64,000 nucleotides of DNA from Pampus argenteus (Eukaryota; Chordata; Actinopteri; Scombriformes; Stromateidae), in NCBI GenBank assembly GCA_036937835.1, contig CM072874.1:18320501-18384500 (forward strand), given 5' to 3'. Both the position numbers and the translations under genes were made by a program. This document shows positions 31,641 through 45,575 of the stretch, piece by piece. Position 1 is the first letter of the stretch, and each line of letters opens with the position of its first letter. A model generated the notes under the pieces. The model saw only the letters and a list, made by a program, of their open reading frames with translations. It made no database searches and was not told the origin of the DNA.

Positions 31641-34600
31641 CGTCAACACGCCCAAACTGAAGCTGCAGAGACGCTGAAATCTGCTTCCGACTCACAGCTT
31701 CCGATTCAGGTAAGAAGTTAAGGGAAGCGGATAATGATATTTAGCGGCTGGTTCTCCGTTTTTGCACCACTTACACTTATAAAAAAACAACGTGTTGAGA
31801 CATCGTAGCAAAAGCCTTAACGCTGTTTAAACCCACTTTGAGATTTGTGAATCCTTTATTTTTGCTTATGAAAACACATTAACAGGTTAGAAAATATACT
31901 CTATAAAGCTGCATGACCAATGAACATTTTCACAAATAAAAGTCTTCATGGTAATGTAGTCCAGATTATAGTATAGTGGAATAGTATAGACGGATTTGAT
32001 GGTCTAATGTATGAATGTAAAAATTCAGTTACAATCTTCTAGCTGATATACTCACATTTGAGAAAGAAATGTAAAACGACAATGTGTTTATATGTAAAAG
32101 GAAAAAAAATGATAGAAAATGTTAAATCTACACACTAAATGTTAAATATAAAAGTTCAACTTTATTTTGTAAATTGACCGGATGTTCTATGCCAATCTGC
32201 TCTGTGCAGCTTGAATAGTAGCTTTTTAGATTTAACAGATGTACAGTAATATGTATTTATTTGTTTACATATAAACATATTGTTAACAATTATATATAAC
32301 ATGTTGTTTTACATGGATTTCTTTCTTTCTTGTAATCAAATCTTTCAATCAAATCAAATTCCATGCTAATGTGCTGCAAAAACATCAAATATTATCATTT
32401 ATATACCCCTTAACACTTAAGGGCCTTAATATGCCTAAATCCTATATGCTGGCATTCATTTTTAAATTACACTGCGTTTGTAAGACATTTTCTGAACAGA
32501 TGATTCAGTTATTCAAAGCACCATCTTTGATGTGTTTCTTCTTTTCATTTCTCTATTTATTATTTGATTTTTAAGTGGTAAAAAAAAGGCGTGTTCCTTC
32601 CACTACCTGAACTGGAATGTGAACTTTTTAAAAGTATAGCCTGCTGTAGGCTACCTGATGTCTACGGTAGTATTCTGCTGACATCTTTATGTTTCCTCTT
32701 GGTATATGAACCGGTCTTGAAAATGCTTTGAGTAAACATCCCTTGTTCCCCTGAGGATAAAGTTTCTGCAACTTGACTTGACTTGCTGTGGTGTTTCTGC
32801 AGGTTTACAGGTTTACACTTGGTAAATGCCTGTGGTCTCTAGTATTACAGACATATCACAGTAATGAACTATAACATAACACACAATCCATCAATTAGTA
32901 CACACCTATAAAACAGGGTATGTTAATGCACAGTAAAAACTAACAAACAGCAGTTAAATGAACCGACTACTGGCGGCCTGTTAAGTCATACATTGCCATC
33001 TAGTCTAGATAGTCAAGTCAAACACTATAAAACAATGAACCTAGAAGGCACAAGGTATAAGAATATTATAAAGCATATTCATTTACACACATAACCTTCA
33101 ATACAGCCAGAAAGACACTTTTATCCCAAACATATACACACTATCATATTCAATATTCATGAAATTGATAGTGTCGCCGTAATATTCATAAACTATCACC
33201 CTTTAGTTAATTTTGTAAAGATTCTGGCTACACGTGGAATGATTATTACTTAACTCGGCCATAGTTCCAACATTTTAAAATAGAAATATAGATATAGTTA
33301 AAAGATATAAAAATATAATTGCTTCTTATAATGAGAAACTCATTCTAGTTTTTATTCATTCGTCTGATTGTTGACTGGCTATGCTGCTTTCTATATATTC
33401 ATGTTTTTCATATACATGTACATATACATGTATATTCATATACATACATTCAACCCTAGCTTGAAAAAACCCTGCATTTAACAGCTGATGCTCCACTTGC
33501 ACTTTTTTCCCTGACCTAAATCATCCCATTTTACTTTGCTATCTTTAAATAAAAGATTTCTTTGGATAATTAAATTTCTATGGCAGTCAAAGAATATCAT
33601 AATATCATATCTGATAATTGGATAGTATAAGCAGTGATTACTCCATACTTGGGATGGATTGAGCCAAACTTTAAGTTCAACAGGCTCAACGTGGGACTGA
33701 AAATGAACATGGACTGAAGCAGCTGAGGTTCACCATGCTGCCTCTAAAGTGACAATACAGCCTTTTAAGAATATGTGTTGACTATGTGGACATGCCTATT
33801 TTTTCCTTTTTTTACGTGGCAGTATATATTATGTGTGTGTGTGTGTAAGTTCAGAATAAATCCAGCAGGTGGAGTCAGAGAGCATTTGACAAAACTGAGT
33901 GCTACTATAGCAAACTACAGTATCTTCTGCAGACACTCATAGTGCAAGTCATCTACTTAATGGATCTGCTTAGAATTAACTGAATATAACCACATCTCCA
34001 TTGCTAATGTCACTGTTTTCAATAACTGCCTGCATTACTACCTTTTTAAACAGGCATATAAAGCTCTGGGTGTTAGTATTTTCTTATGTAGAAGTCAGTA
34101 TCTGAGATTGACATTTTCTTTTTATTAAACATATCAGTTCACCTCATCTGATCTTCCTCACACCCCAGTCAGCAACAAACTAACCTGACATACAGATGCA
34201 CATATAAAATATATGTGTTTATAACATTATGAAGACATTATTCTGACACCATTCGTAACCTGGGTTTTGAAAATTGCTTATTTATTATTTATCACTGTCA
34301 GTTTTCATTGATTTTTCTATACAAGCATGACAAATATAGGCAAAAAAAAAAAAAAAAGGAAAGTGTTGAGATTTTCTCGGACACTTTGACCGTCGCGTCT
34401 CTTGTTTCTGGACTTCTAAAAGCTGGCAGAGTTCGTCTCACTGCAGCTCTGTTTTTATCTTAGCTACACCTCCTCTTAATCCCTCGTGGCCAGCACTACT
34501 GTGGTTGCCTTGACAGTGCAGACACTTTGCCTGCTCTCTCCTCTGCTAAGTCTCAGTACAACTATCCTACACTCTCACCACACACAGAAATGGGATTCAC

Positions 34601-37600
34601 AAACCCTGATATGTCCATGAATGACGTATTGATGCATGACTGCTGCTACTTGAAATAATGTTCTGCCCGTCAAATATTAATGTAGAATCATAAAGAATAT
34701 GTAAGTGTTCCTCAGGAAAGTAACAGCTATAACAGTAATCATGATTTTTTTTTCTTTCCCTGACCTCAAATCTGTATTTTTTTTCTTAAATCAAACATTC
34801 TTCACTTCATTCCCTGATATGTAATTTGCAAAACTGTAGGTTTGACTTTCACAACTGTTGTTTACTCGGTCACTAAATCATATATGTGGTCAGCCATTGC
34901 ATCTCTGACACCTGTCTTTCTCTTTTCTCTATGTGAAGGCACTATTGTTACTGCAAACAAAGCACCCCATATGTCAGTTGTTCACTGCACAGTGCAGCGT
35001 ACACATATAATGACATGTGCACGTCTTATTATCCACACAGGGAATATACTGCATATAAAAAATAAAAAAAAACACCTTACATTATTTGTGAGACTGAATG
35101 CATATGTTTCAATACATCTGGAGCATAAGTTGATATTTAAGACGTGATAATATGTGATGTGCAGTGTAGAAACAGTGATATCTATCCTTCAGATCCCACT
35201 CCAGCTAAAATTACTCCAGCCATGAAATAGAGGTATCCATGGTTACATCAGGAGCCATGTTAAAGGGTGCCTCAGTGTATCTCTATTCTCTAGCAGTCTC
35301 CACCTTTCTCTCATTCATCATTTGAGAGAAATTGCTGCGCTACCTCAAGGTTTCCCACAGCTATGATTTGGTTTTGCAAATGAGATTTGCAGTGAATAGT
35401 TTTAAATAATTTTGATGAAGATAAACTGGTTATTAAATATCTCTAAATTATGAATGCAAAACCATATTACATCTGCAGTTTCCTGCTTGACTTTGAAGGA
35501 GTGAAATGCAGAGCTTAAGTAGTTCAGCGCTGCAGAGGCTGCAGGTTGAAATGTTGTATAGGAGCATCCCTAAAACGACATATTTGCAGTCTTCAGAACA
35601 ACCTGTTACCTTGACAACGCAATTTTATCATTCAAGCCCATTGCTACCTTCTCTCACAGCAGGAATCAAATGTGGCTTAAATGTATGTTGCTGCAGGGTT
35701 TTACACCTCAATCCGGGGTAGAAATGAGACATCGGCTGGGTGGAGATGTGCTGAAAATTTTAAAATTATTATTTTAAATCACTTCCTTGCTGCTCAACAT
35801 ATTTGAAGACCTTAAATGCGGTTTTGTTTTGAACTACATGACATATATTTTAAGCATTCGTAATATTTCTGTAATGGCATGGCATTAGGAGGGATAAACT
35901 GTGGGGGAATAGACAGACGAGTTCATACATTTAAATTGGCAACATGTAATTCCCCCAATTACCAGTGACCTTTGGATGGTTTCTTTTTGCAACGCCTTAC
36001 TCATGCAGTTACATGCCTAATTGTCGGGCCATATTAAGTTAAGCAAGTTAGTTAGTCATTCTGATAATTATTATGCAAGCTACATGCAAGCAAGCCCATC
36101 TGCTGTTGAGTCTCTTTCCCTGAATTCCACAAGAATTCAGGAAGGAATTCAGTGATTGTCCAAAAGTATCTAAATCAATTTAGCAATAAACCTTTTGTCT
36201 CTGAGCTCTGGAAACAGAGCAGTTAGAGAAAAGAGAGGAAACAGCCATACTCGTGTATGAAGTGGATACTCAGATGTGACTGAATGGTCACATTTTCTAT
36301 GGAGAGGGTGGTATATTGAAATACTGAGATGAGTTCATGCACCGTAGAGTAAAAAATATCTACAGAGAAGCTTTTTTTTAAATTCTAACTATACACCAAA
36401 AACAGTATATAGATACATTTTCTATTGTTTGTTTATTTATGTTCTGTTTTTTTTTTTTTTTTCATTTGGAGGAATCAGTTGCCTCCTTGCACTGCTGGTC
36501 TAAATGCGGTCTTCTACAAGCACACGCTGCAACGCTGCCAGGAATAACATTCTTGTGGAGAAATCTCGAATCCCCTGATTCAGTATTACAATAAATGGGT
36601 CAAATAATTAAACAGAAGTCTAAAAAAAAACAAAACATCTTTAACACCTTTTAAAGAATCAGTCAGTGTATATCTTTGGCAGTTGAAGAATGGAAACTGC
36701 ATGTAAGGTCAATGAAACAACACACACTCAGAGAAGACAAATACTGACATGACCTCATAGTATAGCTACAGCCTTGTACATGTGTGATGTCACCTTCCTT
36801 TCTTGTTTGGCTAAGCCCAGAAGATTAGGGGTGTATTTGCCGGGTCAAATGTTGTGGAATGACTGTGTGTGCTGGATGGATGTCAGAGTCAAGGCAGTCT
36901 GACATATGGCAGGACTTTTAATTACACCCACCAACTCAACTGTGTTTCCTTTATATGTAGAATACTGAGGAGTTATTGGGACAGTGCTCGGAGCTCATGT
37001 AGAGTTTATATCTAATGATATACATAGTATGATTTAATAGTGCTTTTCATTAAGATACATGCAGTGATCACATCTCATTCACAGTCAATTGACGGGTTAT
37101 TATATTGTGCCAATATTGGTTTGAATATGAGTTAGTCATATTATTTATTACTGACATTTAAGAGGTTCCCCTCTGACTACAGTTATACAGAAAATCCTCA
37201 AATTGAATTAAAGGTGTTCATCTTGATTAAACAATATAAAGATCTAATCAGTTTAAGAGTTGCTGGTTCTGTGTCACCCTGCCATACAGGGGCTTTAAAG
37301 GATAGGTTGCCTCTTGGGATTAATATCCCTCTACTGCAGCTCAGCAAGGACATGCTTTTATGTGAAGTTACAAAGAGGGAACTTCACATAAAAGAAAAGA
37401 CAGTAACTCTGAGGAATAGCCATATGATTTGTTTAAGTGACTGCTGAAGCTTCATATTAGCTTCTGATTATCTCCGGAATTCAGTGTTATACAGAGAGAG
37501 AGCTCGAGGTTTTGCTTCTCGTGACTTACATTAGACTCACATTGAGACGGTTTCTGTCTGTAGCCAGTATGCACAGCAGGAAAAAAAATGTTTGAAATCT

Positions 37601-40600
37601 TTTGTCTTGTTCCTAAAGTCAATTCAAAGTAACTTGATATCAGACACACACACACGTGCGTGCACACGGACACAGGTGTTTTCACTCAAATGACCTGATT
37701 AGACCTGCGTGGGTGTAGACAGACTGTGCTCGTGTTAGGGCGTAACAACTTCGCTATTATGAGTTTTATCAGTACGTTTGCTGAGGTAATTCCTAGCATA
37801 TATCTCCAACCTGTTTATCCCACCTGTGTGAATGTGTGAGTCATTTTAGTGTAAAGATAGCCAGTCGGCCTGGGTCTGTAAAATCCCATAATCTTTTCAT
37901 TTATTTTGCCTTTTTTTAACCTCCTGTGTTCAAAATGTGCTCACAGAGAAGACAAACATTTGATTTTTTTATCCCTTGGATGTTTAACTAAATGAAGCAA
38001 AATGTAGACGAGCGCCGACCAAAGTCACTGCCGCTCAGAAGCAACAAAACAAGCTTTTAAAACTGGAAAACAACATAATGAGGGACTAAATGTAGTATCC
38101 ATTATCTAACACCCTGCTCCCAGCTATCAAATGATTCCATATAAACCAGGAGTGAAATGTAAGCTGCTGTTCACCACATAGCTGTCGCACCTTAATTTGA
38201 TTCCTCATTATATGGGCATTGTGTCCTTGTAAACACACCGATTGTTCACATCTGATGTGATGTGTGTTCAGATTCAGCATCCCAGAAATCGATCTATTCA
38301 TAGAACGTGTTGGTTGCAATTATATAAACACTCGACCTTTCACTCGAGTGAGACAGGGCAGAGGGACGAGGCGCAGAACAAAAGGAACAGAACACAAGTG
38401 ATGTTAAAATGAACATTTATAATGACTCTTTGTTGCCGTCGCAAAAATAATCTTTAAAAAACAATTCAATTATTAACACTGAAATGCTGACTTCACTGGT
38501 AGTCCACGAGTCATAAAACACAACTCACTGAATTTCTTTTACAAACACAGTACTACAGTTACATTAAATAGTCATTACCGTTAAATCTATTAATGAATAA
38601 TGTTCAAATAAACTAATAATAAAAACAATGACACTTTTAAAATCCTCTCATTCCCTCACCATAGTAGCTGTTGTCTTTTTTTTTTTTCTTTTTTTTTAAT
38701 CAACAGTGTATCATTTAGAAAATATACTGCTTCCGAGATGTTCCTCTGACAAAAGCAGAAAACAGACTGGCAGCATAACAATGATGGTACATGAGCTCAA
38801 ACGTCATACAATTAGGGTGATGTTTTTCAAGGGGAGTGGAAATGGGACGTAACCATTCCAGTGATCTAACAGTTAGTTATGTAGGCTTGCAGCCTTTTGG
38901 CTCAGTATGGAATTATTTGGCACTCTCGCTGACAAATATTTGCCATAAAAAGCTTTCACACTTTTTCTAAAATGGCACAAGAAGGCATTTTTCCTCGAAT
39001 TTCTGGATATATTCAGAGGACTTTTTCATCTTAAAAGACATAGAAATGCTGTCCTAGAAAGCCCTTTAGGTTATTAACACTGCGGACTTTCACAGATTCT
39101 CCTCGTCACAAACGATAGACAGAACCGTCATCACTAATATCAAAGAGAAATGTACCCAATCAACAAAACATCACTTTGCTTAGGTTGGAATATTGGATCG
39201 TATGCTGTCAGTCCATTTTTTTTTTTTCTGAGATGGAACGAACAGGGGTTAAAACGAAGGAAAAAACCGAACCCCGAAAGAAAGTTTACAATGGCGTGAA
39301 AATGTTTGCAAGGTACTGGCATGCTTTCTTCAGTTTACACTTGAGCAAGCATTCAACCCTGCAGAATAGTCCAGATAACCAGAAAACAAAAAAAAGAAAA
39401 AAAAACAGTCTTGCAGAATTTGACATATCCAAAACATACATGAGTTCTTGGGGATGGAGAAGTCAACTAAGTTCATGGGAGGTTCAGAAGGTCAAAGACA
39501 AAAATGGCCTCATGTCTGGTTGGCAAGAATCCTGTATTTTCTCAGACGAAAGGGCTCAGAAATACCGTAATCTGTTTAAAGGGCGGACACAGTAGCAGGT
39601 GCTCAGTGTGACGAAACACAAATCGTGATATCATGTAGGCTTAGAGAGAGTGTGAGACTCAGGTAGAAGAGGTTTTAAGAGAGGAGCGAGCAGCCTTAGC
39701 CAGTTTGTAGCATTTAAAACCAGTCCTAGCCTTCTTGTGAAAGGGCTCCGTGGGGGCGGATGAACGTCCAGAACATATTTGGAGTGAAAATAAATACAAA
39801 AACATAACAACTTTTGGAATGATACCGTAATTTGTTTGGCATTTAGATGTGAAGCAGTAAATGCAACGACAGGGGTGTCTGGCACAAAAGAATGAGACAG
39901 AAATATGGTTGGTGTAACTAGGCCTTTACCATTTCAAAGTCTAATAGGTTTCCTCTGTGATTTTCATCATGTTGAGGTGGCAGAGGCAGAGGCAATCTTC
40001 ATTTTGCTGGTGCCGATTATGTCTCTCGGATCTGACCGTAATAACAGCGAGACCTTGAGCTTGCAACACTTTAGTATCGTCAGCCCCCAGTGCTTCAGTT
40101 CCAATTTGCTGGAGAAATGAAAACCATTTTCTAATTTGTAATTTAAAGCAAACGAGGAAAAATAAAATAAAAATAAAATAAAAAGTACAAAAGTGTATGG
40201 ATCCTTCCTGGTGTTAGTTGAGCACTCAGTGACTGACACAAACCTCTGCTGAAGGGAATGTGAAGGAGAAGCCTTCAAGTGAGGAAACAGGTGCTACTTT
40301 TCTATTTTGTCTGAGACTCCAGCCCTTTCCATCATTCATGAGACCCAACAGGATCAGGGAATAAATAAATCAAAGTAACATCAGAGCTACAGCAAAAGTA
40401 AAATAAAATATAATAAAATAAAAAAAGGCAAAAAATCAAAATCAAAACTGTTGAAAGCATTTCATTTCACACCCAATATGACCCACTGATCAGTAAAGTG
40501 CATTTATGCAACACCAAACAAACAAGATAATGTTGACAGCGAATCGGAAGTTGTGTTAAAACATATCTGGTTCATGACTATGGCCATGTGAGGCCTACCT

Positions 40601-43600
40601 GACTATAGCTGAATTCTGTTATTGACATAGATATTAACTCTACATGTAATTGACATTCCTGCCCTGAATTTACATTAAAGATTGATAACATTCGACAGAA
40701 AAAAAAGTAAAAAATAAAAAATAAAAATAAAAAATAAATGGGTACATTCATAGATTAGATCTGGGCTTTCAAGTTACGATATAAAAAAAAAAAAAGGTTA
40801 TGGGACAGGTTACATGAGGTTCAACCTGATTGTAAAAGAAATGCATGTCTGATATCCTAAAAAAGCAAAACACAAGGAGCCAATGCACTGAATAACATTT
40901 TCACGTTTGCTTGTTTCACATTTTTAATACTCCTCACTGTACCTAAAAATATCTTCTCTGATGATGTCGAGAGAGATGAAATTGACTGATGACAATTTGA
41001 TCTGTGTGTGTGTGTGTGTCTTTTTTTTTTTTTTGGGCCAACATGACAATAATGAGCTCCCTCCCAACTCACAACATAAAAAAAAAAAAAAAAAAAAAAC
41101 TTTTTAACATGAGGCGAGTAAACTTAAGTGCTTTACATTTGACTGCATGCAGCGTTATGTCTTTGAACGTTTTGCGAGACACCTCGCAAAATTTTTGTAA
41201 CTTTTTTTTTTTTTTCTCTCCATAATTTACTTTTGATACCATGCAATAGAAGACGTGCAAAAAGATAACACCTAACTCCACAAACACATTTTTGATTGTT
41301 AATGGCTATGTTATGAATGCTTATAACATGTTATGCTTTAGTCCATGCTGGCCTATAGAGACATTTGTGAGAAAACAGCAGTACTTAAGCCACAGGTCAA
41401 ACAAACACACAAGGGATGCATGGAGTGTAAAACAACATGGATCCATAGAAATCACAATCTTTAACTCTTACTCTATGTACCTATGGGATAAAACAATGCA
41501 CAAAAAGTTCTTTGTCCTTTGTTTTCTTAAGTAATGTATTTGATTATCTTTTCTTAACTTAAAAGACAGTGTTTGATTGGCACTTGATCAGCACTTCTAA
41601 ACAAGTTATTGATATCTAACATTTGATCGCACATCTACAATTTCAGAAGCTGCAGAGGTCTAGTTTGGCACAGGTTGTACTATGGAGTCTATTATTACTT
41701 TTACTATCTTACCAATACTGTATAGTATTCTATACACCTCGTTTTATGCTCCAGCCTTGAAGAGCATGTTTCTAATCAACAGACCAGACATCTTTTCAAC
41801 TAAAATATTTTGTATAGTTTACTTATCAAATAGCAGCATTTTCATAACTTACAAAAAAGTACATGTAAACCTATTCATTCAAAATCTTAGTAATTTCAAA
41901 GGTTCATACAACAGACATAAAACACAAAACAGGACAACATGCTACTATATTGCTTCCAATATTCTTTACATTTTCTTACTGTCAAACTAAATCATCAATG
42001 ACAGAAATATGGACACCACCGGTCGATGATGAGTCATCATAATGCACAAACAAATCGCGAAGCTAATCTTAATCAGGCTTAGTTGGCACTCTCATCATCC
42101 ACACAAATATAACATAGTTCACATTGTATCGACAACGCTGGACTGCATTTGGACTACAAACTAGAATAGCTACAATAAAGTACATATAGATCATATGACA
42201 TGACATATTGTATTCCACAGAAATGAACGCTAGTCATTTTCAGATAAGAGGATATGCATAAAGGATGTCATTGTTTCGGCTTGAGGTCACAAACAAGTTC
42301 CCATCTTACTTCTGCTATCTTATGCATTCTGTCCTTACTACGCTTTGTATAGAGGCTGAAACTTGAGCTCCATTTGTTCAGCCAACATATGAATATTTAT
42401 TCAACCAAGATTTGCCTTCTTTTGGAAAAAAAAAACCACAACAAAAAACCCCAAACACGTTACCTTCCTTTAAAAGGCCATAGTTCACGGTCTAAACCTT
42501 TCTAAATCCTACTTGTTCTTCTTATAGAGGGAATTTGATACTTTGAGCTAACGTTGCTGGTTGGTCTTGTGGGTGTCACAGTTTTGGAGGCAGGTGGTTT
42601 TTTTTTCTGTGCATTTTAGCCTTGTGAACTCTACGGCCTGGGAAAAATATTTTCATACCCTCATGACCTATAGTGCATAACTCCCACCAGCTCACACCCA
42701 ACACACCGCCCATGAGAAGACAAGACAGGAGGAAGGAGAAAGAGGGGGAGAGAGCACGGCGTAAGGAAGAAGCACAGACAGGGATTAGGACACAGGAGGA
42801 GTCTAAGGACGGTGAGGAAACGCCAACATGCAGAGGGGAATAAAATGTTGAGAGAAAGAGGAAAGTTAATGAGGGGCTGAGAGAAATAGTATTTGGCACA
42901 ATGTATTGATCAGAGAGCTTACGAAGGAGAGCTCCCTGCAGTCAAGCAGTCCAGTTGCATTGATAAACATCCCCTTGTTTTGTGCTTGTATCTTATATGC
43001 TAAAATATTGGGCAGTTAAAGGTTATATTACACTATGATTTCACTAGTGGCCAGATTGTAGTTATGGATGACTGTGAAGCCTTCCAGACTATAGTGAAAG
43101 GAAAGATTTCAGTAAGGAAATAAAGGCTCACTGTTGCAATAGACGCATAATGTTCAGACACAAAGAGTTACTTGGAATCCAGTTACTTTCAAGCATGAAT
43201 TATGAAAATGAAGAAGAAGAAAAAAGGCCATTCATTAAAATTTCCAAAAGAAATGGGAGTGGTTCTAATTATCTCGGACACTTTTCAGCACCAACCCTCA
43301 CAGCCGTGTTTTCAGGGAGCTGATCATAGAGCTTGGGTTGATGGGGGACAATTGAAAGATGTCTTCAGAGCGGAGGGGAGTAGGGGGGGTGGGGGGCAGA
43401 ACTGGAGAATACAGAGCAGGAAAATGTGGTAGGTGTAATTTGTGGTTCGCTGATCAGAAAACGTCTAATTTAAGTAAACAGAAACATCACAAGACGCTGG
43501 AGTATAAATGCTCTTGTGGAGATATCCCTTTTCCGTCAGTATATCTTAGTGTATCTGACATAGATGTGCACATGAAAATATACTCACACCCCCCTGGCAG

Positions 43601-45575
43601 GGACACACACGCTTTACATTGTGTTCTTAATGTCTCACAGTGCAGTCTTCAGAGACCCAGTGTACTCAGGATGAACACCATGGATAGCAGCACATAAGGA
43701 AGCCAAGGTAATCTTCGAGTGCTTGGAAAATGCTCTAGACAATTAGCCTCCCTGCATTAGATCAACAATTGCCCATAAAAGACAACGATGCCAAAACATT
43801 TTTGTGATGTTTTATTATGTGCTCCACCTGAAGTTAGTGAGCGTTAACGTGTTTTTGGGAACGATAAAAGACTTCCTGGATGAACTGCAGAATGCAATTT
43901 TTTTCTTTTTTTTTTTTTTTTGTCGTCTTGACGCAAATTGAGAAGGACAGCTCACAGAAAAACTGAAACCAAACCTTCTTTTCAAGTGTCACTCTGCTCC
44001 CTTTTCATTAGTGGATGTCACTTGACTATTTGGTACCCTTAATGTAAAGGCAATAGTTTCTTTGTTCACATATATTGGTTCATACAGCTTTTCCTTATCA
44101 AAATGCTGTCGTAGTGCTTTGTTCCCGTCGCGTACTGAACTTGTTACACACTGCTTCAGGCAGAAGGTAGTCTGAGCTTTAAGTTAATTCTTGGGAGTTA
44201 CAAATATGTGACTAAGGCAAGAATATTGTCACATAAAATCTAGAGTATGGCCAATTTTTTAGAAGAAAAGAAAGAAAAAAAAAACCTGCATTAGGAGCGA
44301 TGATGGACTTGAAATCTTAAGACTGGATTGCTTTTCATCACAAAATGCTGAAATCAATCCTTTTTCATTATGTGAGAGGCTGGGTCAGATCCAATGGACT
44401 ACTAATGGCTGGACGACACATCTGCTTTTTTTTCTCTGTCTGTCTGTCTGTCTTTTTTTTGTTTTTTTTTAATCAAGTAAAGAGAATAGTCGCCAGAGAG
44501 ATTCTGATTTGATGGTAAAGGAGATATAAATCTAATCCTATAGCACCAAGAAAGGGTTACAACATACTTTTGTGTTTGTAGCTATGACTGAATATGCAAA
44601 TATGTTTCAGTGTTTGTGCGTTTGTGGGAGCATTATCTATGTGTGTTCATGTAAAATATATTTATACATTCCTGTGTGTCTCCTCTATCCTCTCACATTG
44701 ATTATTTAACCCCTGAACTATACTTGCAGACAGCAACTGTGAAGTTCAGACTGGGTTTTGAGTTATACATTTCTTTCACTGCAACACAACATTTGATCCC
44801 TGTAAATAAAAAATAGCGATAGGCTAATATTGTTTTTACATTCAGATCAACCTGCATTCGCAGGTTTAAATAATCTATTTGTGTTTGAATGAGACCATGT
44901 CAATAAATAATGGATGAAAATATAAAATACCCAAATTTAGAAACTTCAATTATGATATGAGCCAGAATTCAACATATGTCAACATAGATATGATTTCTTT
45001 AAAGAAATTATACTAAAAGATTGCGTCCCCATTAACTGAAATGACCTCAGGTGCTTGTCATAAAGCCTCTCCCCTGTTAACAATGCCGTCTGCATTGTAT
45101 ACAAAGAGCAAGGTTCGAGAAACAGCTCGGTGAGCTGGCTAGAACTTCATCTGACACTCTCAACTCACCGGGAGCTGAGGTTTGCAACCGACATTAAAAA
45201 ACCAACAAAACAAAAAAAAAAGAAAAAGAGGACAATTAAACAGCTATGAGGTTTTGGAGGAGAGTGAAACCCTGCGGCCTCACCCTTGAATCTGCAGCTT
45301 GGCAGTGGACCAGTTCAGCTTACTCTGATCACCATCGTCAAAAGGACTCGACACAAACTTTTAAAAAACATCAGGACGTCAGTCCTAAAAACACATTCAC
45401 ATATCACACACACTTATCTTGGTTGTCTCCCCCACCTCCTCCTTTGTGATTCTCTCATTTGATACTGAAATATTGAACAGATATTTGGACGTTTCTTTTT
45501 TCTATTCATTGTGACCCTCTCGATTCCCTTCTATCTCTGTCTTCATCCTTTCCTTCTTTCCTCTTCTTTTTCCGT
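31641..45575. other. Large gene-free interval, partly nova 3' UTR
   Basis: Nearly 14 kb with no exon that I can support on either strand. The left half (32-38 kb) is AT-rich with short homopolymers. The right half (about 38.4-45.5 kb) is packed with A and T runs and lies directly after the nova stop, so some of it should be the nova 3' UTR. A TTTATT word at 43811-43816 (AATAAA on the minus strand) would end a 1.76 kb UTR, but later signals are possible. Small repeats include (TCTG)5 at 44434-44453. Confidence 0.45.
44434..44453. repeat. (TCTG)5 tetranucleotide repeat
   Basis: Five TCTG units flanked by T runs, in the putative nova 3' UTR. Confidence 0.9.

Noticed and set aside
34842..35147. 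101-codon plus-strand open frame
   Set aside because: AT-rich chance frame without splice context, domain or codon pattern.
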